Assembly: GCF_002160765.1 (NCBI RefSeq)
Contig: NZ_NFLF01000012.1
Span: 49,094 to 113,093 of the forward strand
DNA from: Lachnoclostridium sp. An138
Lineage (GTDB): Bacteria; Bacillota; Clostridia; Lachnospirales; Lachnospiraceae
Reading direction: 5' to 3'
Length of the DNA: 64,000 bases
Shown here piece after piece: positions 57,383 to 64,000 of the stretch. The position numbers and the translations under genes were made by a program. Numbering within the stretch: position 1 is the first letter of the stretch; every line of letters begins with the position of its first letter. The notes below the pieces were generated by a model, which did no database searches, was not told the origin of the DNA, and saw only the letters and a program-made list of their open reading frames with translations.

Positions 57383-57688
57383 TTACAGACCCTTTCTATA
57401 CTTTCCCACCTTCTGATCGATGGTCAGTACCTCTCCTTGAGGCCGGAATACAGTCTTGATATAAGACGATACCTTTCTGGCTCCGGCCCGTGCCGCCACA
57501 TGCTGGCACTCTTTTGCCACCTCCAGAAGCTCATCAAGGTTTTCTCCCTCAATGGCTGTCTCAAAAGGACTTACCTCATAATGAAGCCCTGTGGAATCAA
57601 TATAGGCAATAACCTCATCCACAATCCTGCAGATTTCTTCATCACTGTCTGCCTGAGGCAGAATCTGAATGGCTATGCTCGCGCTCAT
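57383..57688 (-). CDS. Thiamine-binding protein, MTH1187/YkoF family
   Basis: The 101-residue ferredoxin-like protein (MSASIAIQILPQADSDEEIC, EVIAYIDSTGLHYEVSPFET, AAIEGE) belongs to the DUF77/MTH1187/YkoF family, which binds thiamine or HMP in YkoF of Bacillus. The operon context supports that role; a transport or buffering function is inferred. It overlaps the HAD gene by 4 bp. Confidence 0.85.
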   Translation of the reverse strand: MSASIAIQILPQADSDEEICRIVDEVIAYIDSTGLHYEVSPFETAIEGENLDELLEVAKECQHVAARAGARKVSSYIKTVFRPQGEVLTIDQKVGKYRKGL

Positions 57689-58377
57689 GATACTTCCATT
57701 TCCTCCTTCTCATTCTTCTGTTCTTCCAGAAGGGCCGTCAATCCCTCCATCCATCCGGTCAGGCTTTCGTCTGCCAGAGACCTCAGCTCGTCCCAGACGC
57801 TTTCCGCGCTCCTGTCAAAAACGCCTGCCACATAAAAGCCTGCTGCCTTCGCAGTCTGCGCCGCATAAAGGGCATCTTCATACACCGCCGTCTCCTCCGG
57901 AGCCGCGCCCAGCCGTCTGGCCGCAGCCAGATACACATCCGGCCTGTTCTTTCCGCCGCCCGCTTCCTCACAGGACAGCAGAAAATCAAAATACTCGAAA
58001 AGGCCCAGACGCTTCAGGCAGGCTTCCTGCAGCTCCACCGCAGTGGCCGAGGCCACGCACATACGCACGCCTCTCCGTTTCAGCTCTTTCAGATAAACGG
58101 CCGCGCCTTCCTTCGCCGGAATATCCCCCCGGTAATGGCAGTCCATCATGGCATTCATCTGGGCCGCTACCTCCTCCGGCGTGCCGGGAAGAGAAAACTC
58201 CCGGATAAAAAGATCTGCTGACTCTGTCATGGTCATGGGTTTTATCCGCTCCAGAATATCCTCCGGAACACGGCTTACTCCTCTGCTCTTCAGATACTCC
58301 ACCCCCAGCGTCTTCCAGAAACTCATGGAATCCACCAGAGTCCCATCCATATCGAAAATCGCAAATTTCTTATCCAT
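57685..58377 (-). CDS. HAD-family phosphatase in thiamine operon
   Basis: The 230-residue beta-phosphoglucomutase-like HAD enzyme has motif I in FAIFDMDGTLVDSMSFWKTL (D9, D11), motif II in MCVASATAVE, and motif IV in AVYEDALYAAQTAKAAGFY. A helical cap lies between motifs I and II. Its place inside the thi operon suggests it acts on TMP, HMP-P or thiazole-P; a general housekeeping HAD is the alternative. It overlaps thiE by 8 bp. Confidence 0.82.
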   Translation of the reverse strand: MDKKFAIFDMDGTLVDSMSFWKTLGVEYLKSRGVSRVPEDILERIKPMTMTESADLFIREFSLPGTPEEVAAQMNAMMDCHYRGDIPAKEGAAVYLKELKRRGVRMCVASATAVELQEACLKRLGLFEYFDFLLSCEEAGGGKNRPDVYLAAARRLGAAPEETAVYEDALYAAQTAKAAGFYVAGVFDRSAESVWDELRSLADESLTGWMEGLTALLEEQKNEKEEMEVS

Positions 58378-59029
58378 GGCTCACTACTTCCCAGGACAGA
58401 GCAAGAAGCTCCTCCGCCGCCTTTCCCGGATCCTCCGCCGCAAAGATAGCCGACACCACAGCCACACCGTCTATGCCGCTGCCTGACAGCTCCCGGATGT
58501 TTCCCTTTCCGATACCGCCAATGGCCACTACAGGAATCTTCACAGAATCTGAAATTTCCCGCAGCTTTTCTACCGACAGATTCCTGGCGTCCTTCTTAGT
58601 GCTGGTGCCAAACACAGCCCCCACGCCAATGTAATCTGCCCCTGCCGTCTCGGCAGCTCTGGCCTCCTCTACTGTCCCTGCGGAAATACCCAGAATTTTT
58701 TCCGGTCCGATAAGCGCCCGGATATCCCGTCCCCGGATATCCGACTGACCTACGTGAACACCGTCCGCGTCAATAGCAAGGGCGATTTCCACGCTGTCAT
58801 TTACCACAAAGGGCACCTTCAGGGACGCGCAAAGCTTCTTCAGCTCCCCAGCCTCCTGCTCAAAGCTTTTTTCATCCAGATCCTTTTCCCGAATCTGAAG
58901 AAAGGTAGCTCCATGCTCCAGCACGCTTCTGCATACATCTGTCAGGCGCTCCCCTTCTTTCAGCCACGCCCGGTCTGTCACCGCGTAAAGCAGCATGGCT
59001 TTTCTGATCTCTTCTTTAGAATATTTCAT
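58370..59029 (-). CDS. thiE: Thiamine-phosphate synthase
   Basis: Joins HMP-PP and thiazole-P to give TMP. The 219-residue TIM barrel has LYAVTDRAWLKEGERLTDVC, FLQIREKDLDEKSFEQEAGE, VNDSVEIALAIDADGVHVGQ, and VGAVFGTSTKKDA plus VVAIGGIGKGNIRE. ATG 59029 follows GAGGAGG at nine bases and lies within the thiM 3' end (14-bp overlap). Confidence 0.95.
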   Translation of the reverse strand: MKYSKEEIRKAMLLYAVTDRAWLKEGERLTDVCRSVLEHGATFLQIREKDLDEKSFEQEAGELKKLCASLKVPFVVNDSVEIALAIDADGVHVGQSDIRGRDIRALIGPEKILGISAGTVEEARAAETAGADYIGVGAVFGTSTKKDARNLSVEKLREISDSVKIPVVAIGGIGKGNIRELSGSGIDGVAVVSAIFAAEDPGKAAEELLALSWEVVSHG

Positions 59030-59840
59030 ATCGCACTGCCTCCTCAAACTGTTCTTCTGTCAGATTAAATACCGCGTCAATCAGATATGTTCGGAAACTG
59101 GCATTTCCGGCTCCCGTCTCTATCCGGCGCTTTTCCGCCAGCCCCCCGCAGACACCCATAACTGCCACAGCTCCGCAGGCTGCCTGAAAGCTGTCTTCCG
59201 GCATAGCTCCGCAGAAGGCTCCTGTAAGTGCCGTCAGCATACAACCGCTTCCTGTAATTCTCGCCATGGTGGGGCAGCCATTTCGAAATACTGCCGTCTT
59301 TTTTCCATTCGACACCAAATCGATTTCCCCGGAGATCACGATGACGCTGCCTGTCCTTTCTGCAAGATTGTGAGCCATCTCCGCGGCTGAAGACAGATTT
59401 GCTTCTGTAACGGCATCGGAAAGGCTTACATCCACACCGCTTCCGCGGGTTCTCCCTTCTGCCAGATACCCGATCTCGGACGCATTTCCGCGGATAACGG
59501 AAAAACGCACCTCCTTCAGAAGCCTTCTCGCAGTCTCACGCCGAAGGGTCGTTCCTCCTGCGCCCACCGGATCAAGAACCACCGGTTTCCCCAGACGGTT
59601 CGCCGCTTTTCCAGCCAGAATCATGCTCTCTGCGTCTCCGATAGCCCCCATATTACAGACAAGAGCCTGTACATTTTCCACAGCTTCTTCCACCTCTCCG
59701 GGGTCATGAGCCATGGAAGGAGAGCCGCCCGCCGCCAGTATGATATTGGCACAGTCATTGACTGTAACGAAATTGGTAATACACTGTACCAGCGGCGCGC
59801 TTCTTCTCACGCATCCTGGCAATTCCGTAAAATCATTCAT
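59016..59840 (-). CDS. thiM: Hydroxyethylthiazole kinase
   Basis: Phosphorylates 4-methyl-5-hydroxyethylthiazole (HET). The 274-residue product has PLVQCITNFVTVNDCANIIL, AGGSPSMAHDPGEVEE, LDPVGAGGTTLRRETA, VIRGNASEIGYLAEG, and ITGSGCMLTALTGAFCG with the catalytic Cys. ATG 59840 follows GAGGAG at six bases. It directly follows the HET transporter gene thiW. Confidence 0.96.
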   Translation of the reverse strand: MNDFTELPGCVRRSAPLVQCITNFVTVNDCANIILAAGGSPSMAHDPGEVEEAVENVQALVCNMGAIGDAESMILAGKAANRLGKPVVLDPVGAGGTTLRRETARRLLKEVRFSVIRGNASEIGYLAEGRTRGSGVDVSLSDAVTEANLSSAAEMAHNLAERTGSVIVISGEIDLVSNGKKTAVFRNGCPTMARITGSGCMLTALTGAFCGAMPEDSFQAACGAVAVMGVCGGLAEKRRIETGAGNASFRTYLIDAVFNLTEEQFEEAVRYEIF

Positions 59841-59850
59841 GATATTCTCC

Positions 59851-60357
59851 TCATCCCACTTCACTCTGCATCCAGCTGAATACTTTTGTCTTTTTCAGAA
59901 TCAGCACCACAGCCACACCCATGGCTCCGCCTACCAGAGCCGCCGGTGTATAAAAAGGAATATAATAGAAGGGTGACTGAACATCCAGGCCATAGAACAG
60001 ACGCATCAACGGATAAGAGGCCATCGCCCCGATAAATCCCGTTCCTATCACCTCGCCTGCAAAGACCAGATACACATTTTTCGTCTTCCGGTAAAGCAGT
60101 CCTCCAAGAATCGGCCCGAAAATGGCTCCGGTTACCGCCTGAATAGTCCGTCCCGACATCATGCGCATGCAGCCACAGATCAGAGCCGCCGCAAACCCAT
60201 ACCAGGGCCCTACAAACACTGCCGCCAGCACATCCACAAAATGCTGGAAGGGGGCCATAGCCGGAAAATATACAAAAGTATTTAATACATAGGCCAGACA
60301 GGCAAAGAGTGCTGTCAGCACCATTTTTTTCGTTTCAGTTCCTGCGTTTATTCTCAT
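59851..60357 (-). CDS. thiW: Thiazole ECF transporter S component
   Basis: The 168-residue membrane protein has about five helices and the ThiW features ALFACLAYVLNTFVYFPAMA, PFQHFVDVLAAVFVGPWYGF, AALICGCMRMMSGRTIQAVT and GAIFGPILGGLLYRKTKNVY. ThiW is the predicted hydroxyethylthiazole S component, typically next to thiM as here. AAAGGAG lies eight bases before ATG 60357. It is the first gene after the TPP riboswitch. Confidence 0.9.
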   Translation of the reverse strand: MRINAGTETKKMVLTALFACLAYVLNTFVYFPAMAPFQHFVDVLAAVFVGPWYGFAAALICGCMRMMSGRTIQAVTGAIFGPILGGLLYRKTKNVYLVFAGEVIGTGFIGAMASYPLMRLFYGLDVQSPFYYIPFYTPAALVGGAMGVAVVLILKKTKVFSWMQSEVG

Positions 60358-60626
60358 AATTTTCACTCCTTTGATTCCGGGAAACGTCATTGACAGCGGC
60401 GCTTCCCTTTCCTATGCGGCTTCTTCGTCCGGTTCACAGACAGAACGCAGCAGCCAGGGCTTTTTCAAAGCCCGAAAGAAAGCGGTCGAGACTTACTGGT
60501 CTCCTCTCACGCCGGAACACGGCTTCCCATCGCTGTCATACAGAGCACAGGGCGCTCCCCCTCTGCCCGCCGCAGTTTCATGCGGATCAACGTTTCACAT
60601 CCTTTCTCAAAAAAGCTGGCTGCACA
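60358..60626 (-). other. Long thiW leader after TPP terminator
   Basis: About 270 bases separate the TPP-riboswitch terminator from thiW. Two hairpins are visible on the minus strand: GGGCTTT-gaaa-AAGCCC near 60457-60475, and GCGGGC with GCCC at about 60560-60590. Short open frames exist in all three phases (one begins MKLRRAEGERPVLCMTAMGS) but lack ribosome sites. It may hold a second regulatory structure or be a mere spacer. Confidence 0.4.
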
Positions 60627-60654
60627 GAAAAAGAGACCCCATAACGGCGTCTCC
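60627..60654 (-). terminator. TPP-riboswitch terminator
   Basis: GAGACGCC pairs with GGGGTCTC (one mismatch), followed by TTTTTCTGTG on the minus strand. It forms the expression platform behind the TPP aptamer. Confidence 0.75.
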
Positions 60655-60669
60655 TCAAAAAATCCTTCG

Positions 60670-60768
60670 ATTTCCTACGGCGGCATTATCCGCATCAGGT
60701 TCTTCGGGTCATGGACAGCTTCTATTCCAAATCTCAGCCGGCTTTCTGCGCCAGCACCCCGTCTCTCT
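60670..60768 (-). promoter_or_regulatory. TPP riboswitch (THI element)
   Basis: The minus strand shows the TPP aptamer: ACGGGGTGCTGGC, then GCCGGCTGAGATTTGG, GACCCGAAGAACCTGATGCG and GATAATGCCGCCGTAGGAA. CTGAGA, ACCTGAT and GATAATGC are the conserved pyrimidine- and pyrophosphate-binding segments. High TPP should stop transcription of the downstream eight-gene thiamine salvage operon. Confidence 0.96.
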
Positions 60769-60786
60769 GTGCAATTTATAATAGGT

Positions 60787-60815
60787 ATTATAGCACTGGA
60801 CAGAGAAAGATGCAA
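60787..60815 (-). promoter_or_regulatory. Promoter of the thiamine operon
   Basis: TTGCAT (60810-60815), 17 bases, TATAAT (60787-60792) on the minus strand, 11 bases or so before the aptamer. Confidence 0.85.
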
Positions 60816-60943
60816 GAGAATCCGGATGCTGGAATGACACGGATTTGTCCACAGTCTTTTAAAAAATTTTTTGAAAATCATTTTAATTGGGATTACGATT
60901 TGTTCAGACATCGATGTACTTTATAAGATTGGAGAAAACGATT

Positions 60944-61411
60944 TTGAAATTCTATCTTGGCATCACTCAGGAAAGAATACCGTCCTCTGACGTGATTTAT
61001 ATGAGAAGAACCGGTGAGTATGGCATAGAAAATTATAGGCTGATGGACACTTTTAAGAAATGGATAAAAGAAAATAATCTGTATGGTGAAAATACTGTGA
61101 TTTATGCAGTCCCTATGGATAATCCGGGCACAACCGAACCCGCCCAGTGCCGCTATGATGTCTGTATCAAACAGCCTCCAGGCCGCGGCCTTGCACAAAA
61201 TCAGGTCAGGTGCAGAAAGCTGGAGGGCGGCAAATATGTAACTTTTCTGATTCCCCACACAGCAGTCGCCATTCAGACCGCATGGAATATGTGTTTTTCT
61301 GAATTGGAGAAATCAGGATATCTGTTGGATAAAAGCAGGCCTGTAATGGAACGTTATAAGAAAACTCTCGTAGACAGGCATTCCTGTGGATTGTGTGTGC
61401 CTGTTCTGTGA
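60944..61411 (+). CDS. GyrI-like small-molecule-binding protein
   Basis: A 155-residue protein of the GyrI-like/SbmC fold: MKFYLGITQERIPSSDVIYM, RRTGEYGIENYRLMDTFKKW, NTVIYAVPMDNPGTTEPAQC, RYDVCIKQPPG and the basic-aromatic C-terminus. The family binds small hydrophobic or cationic molecules, as DNA-gyrase inhibitor SbmC or as effector domains of AraC activators; this is a free-standing version. The TTG at 60944 is chosen because TTGGAGA lies nine bases upstream; an earlier ATG (60914) has no ribosome site. Confidence 0.82.
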   Translation: MKFYLGITQERIPSSDVIYMRRTGEYGIENYRLMDTFKKWIKENNLYGENTVIYAVPMDNPGTTEPAQCRYDVCIKQPPGRGLAQNQVRCRKLEGGKYVTFLIPHTAVAIQTAWNMCFSELEKSGYLLDKSRPVMERYKKTLVDRHSCGLCVPVL

Positions 61412-61454
61412 TTTTCCCCGGGTTCTGTCGTTAAGCCCTCGTCCAAAAGTAAAT

Positions 61455-61487
61455 AAGTCCCGGCAGGAAAATCACCTGCCGGGACTT
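61455..61487. terminator. Bidirectional terminator (GyrI-like / groEL)
   Basis: AAGTCCCGGCAGG pairs with CCTGCCGGGACTT (13 bp perfect). T-rich sequence follows on both strands (TTCCTTTTG; ATTTACTTTT). Confidence 0.85.
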
Positions 61488-61513
61488 GCTTCCTTTTGTT
61501 CCTCTATATACTC

Positions 61514-61646
61514 CGGAACCCAGCCGCAGCAAACTGCGTCTGCTGATTGCTCCGCAATCACAGCGCTGCGCGCTGAGGTTCCGTCGTTAATACATCAGGT
61601 GAAACCAAATGCCGCCTTTGGCGGCGCTTGGTTTCCTGCTGATGTA

Positions 61647-61648
<2 letters not shown>
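61514..61648. repeat. Folded region 3' of groEL
   Basis: Two units. 61514-61581: outer GGAACC/GGTTCC stem holding GCAG-caaa-CTGC, GATTGC-tcc-GCAATC and CAGCGC/GCGCTG hairpins, a four-helix junction. 61589-61648: AATACATCAG with CTGATGTATT and inner GAAACCAA with TTGGTTTC and GCCGCC-ttt-GGCGGC, a stem of about 28 bp whose base includes the groEL stop codon. No T tract. It may stabilise the groEL mRNA or be a repeat element. Confidence 0.6.
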
Positions 61649-63284
<1,636 letters not shown>

Positions 63285-63298
63285 TTATTCTCTCTTTA

Positions 63299-63583
63299 TT
63301 ATTCTACAATCGCAAGGATATCGTTCTGCTTTACAATGATGTATTCCTCATCGCCCATCTTTACTTCATTTCCGGCATATTTGGAATAGATCACCTTGTC
63401 ACCCGGCTTTACCTGCATGGTAACTTCTTTTCCGTCTACCATTCCGCCAGGTCCTACCGCAATTACTTCTGCCTGCTGCGGCTTCTCCTGAGCCTTGCTT
63501 GCCAGGATGATGCCGGACGCTGTGGTCTCCTCTGCCTCAAACTGCTTCAGTACAACTCTGTCACCTAATGGTACTAATTTCAT
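63299..63583 (-). CDS. groES: Co-chaperonin GroES (10 kDa)
   Basis: The heptameric lid of GroEL. The 94-residue product starts MKLVPLGDRVVLKQFEAEET, has the mobile loop ETTASGIILASKAQEKPQQA, and ends VKQNDILAIVE. ATG 63583 follows AAGGAGG; longer frames run into the CIRCE operator. Standard groES-groEL operon. Confidence 0.99.
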   Translation of the reverse strand: MKLVPLGDRVVLKQFEAEETTASGIILASKAQEKPQQAEVIAVGPGGMVDGKEVTMQVKPGDKVIYSKYAGNEVKMGDEEYIIVKQNDILAIVE

Positions 63584-63621
63584 TTCTATTCCTCCTTGGA
63601 TCTGTTTCGTTCCTTTTATTA

Positions 63622-63648
63622 TTAGCACTCACTCATATCGAGTGCTAA
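63622..63648. promoter_or_regulatory. CIRCE operator (HrcA site)
   Basis: TTAGCACTC, nine bases, GAGTGCTAA: an exact match to the CIRCE element that HrcA binds. It lies just past the groES promoter, so groESL should be HrcA-repressed and heat-induced. Confidence 0.97.
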
Positions 63649-63660
63649 CCTACGGATATT

Positions 63661-63689
63661 ATATTAATGCTGTTTATTTTATTTGTCAA
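63661..63689 (-). promoter_or_regulatory. groESL promoter
   Basis: TTGACA (63684-63689), 17 bases, TAATAT (63661-63666) on the minus strand, immediately before CIRCE. Confidence 0.85.
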
Positions 63690-63754
63690 CAGATTTTTCA
63701 GAATTTATTCTTTTTTTATATTTTTTCTGTGTTCTCCTTTTTTACAAATATGGC

Positions 63755-63797
63755 AAACGGACATGAATCCCCTGTCTGAGAACTCATGCCCGTTTTT
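63755..63797. terminator. Probable terminator upstream of groES
   Basis: AAACGGACATGA pairs with TCATGCCCGTTT (one mismatch), followed on the plus strand by TTACTC. It insulates groESL from sequence to the right. Confidence 0.65.
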
Positions 63798-63897
63798 ACT
63801 CTTACATATGAGCTTTTTAAAAATGCCCTTTACACTGCTTTGTACCGTTTACTTTTCAAGACGCATAACCGGATCTCCAGGCTGAACCTCCTCGTAT

Positions 63898-63945
63898 AAT
63901 AAGTTTGTAAGCAAGAAAAACAGCTTACAGACTTATTCTTTTTTG
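63898..63945 (+). terminator. Intrinsic terminator near right edge
   Basis: AATAAGTTTGTAAGC pairs with GCTTACAGACTTATT (one G-T pair) and is followed on the plus strand by CTTTTTTGG. The gene it serves is not seen: 63798-64000 holds no frame I can support on either strand. Confidence 0.7.
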
Positions 63946-64000
63946 GTATAGATGGTAAGGACTTCTAAGAGGTACTCCCCTCATCCTGATTCCCATCTAT

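Noticed and set aside
60390..60781. Plus-strand frames opposite the TPP riboswitch and thiW leader
   Set aside because: They overlap a clear riboswitch and terminator on the other strand and have no ribosome sites.
63798..64000. Partial gene or transposase end at the right edge
   Set aside because: No frame on either strand shows a recognisable motif; the visible structure is a plus-strand terminator.

Overview
The window is a bacterial chromosome segment from a spore-forming, low-to-mid GC Firmicute, most likely a Lachnospiraceae (Clostridium cluster XIVa) gut anaerobe. The grounds are the order spo0A-spoIVB-recN-argR-nadK-tlyA-dxs-ispA-xseB-xseA-nusB-asp23, two CotF-like spore proteins, Shine-Dalgarno sites of the AGGAGG type, sigma-A promoters, a CIRCE-controlled groESL, and family members common in Lachnospiraceae (DUF6483, DUF5662, TGS-uridine kinase). 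I cannot name a species. Almost all genes lie on the minus strand. No tRNA, rRNA, CRISPR array or intact insertion sequence was seen.

Layout. 1-375: minus-strand FMN riboswitch with terminators; its target gene lies off the left edge. 428-1948: a small accessory pocket between two copies of the tsf 3' end, holding a decayed YhcG/PDDEXK gene and a nucleotidyltransferase. 1922-3783: rpsB-tsf operon. 3857-7592: a lipoprotein, DegV and an unknown protein. 7769-9869: an AgrC/AgrA-type two-component system without a visible peptide gene. 10202-10716: CotF-like spore proteins. 10812-12254: glycogen synthase. 12421-24064: the sporulation/isoprenoid/DNA-repair cluster. 24215-24431: a large folded intergenic element. 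24456-26060: RF3.

26126-39252 is carbohydrate accessory DNA. It contains a tightly coupled five-gene operon (MBL hydrolase, two SnoaL-like proteins, beta-glucoside PTS, GH1) flanked by two AraC regulators, a small alarmone synthetase, and a sucrose scrR-scrB-scrA locus with a perfect palindromic operator. 39358-47744 holds housekeeping genes, including dgt-dnaG-rpoD-trmK-nif3. 47853-50383 is a DUF5662 gene coupled to a GlgX-like protein that has lost its GH13 catalytic aspartates. 50678-53289 encodes an ECF sigma factor, a probable anti-sigma factor and a DUF4349 lipoprotein. 53498-54952 is guaB. 55158-60815 is an eight-gene thiamine salvage operon under a TPP riboswitch. A GyrI-like gene and groES-groEL follow.

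The strongest leads are the GlgX-like apparent pseudoenzyme, the MBL/SnoaL/SnoaL/PTS/GH1 operon as a possible aryl-glucoside pathway, the duplicated tsf tail bounding a degraded element, and several folded or repeated intergenic elements. None was confirmed by database search; all come from reading the sequence.
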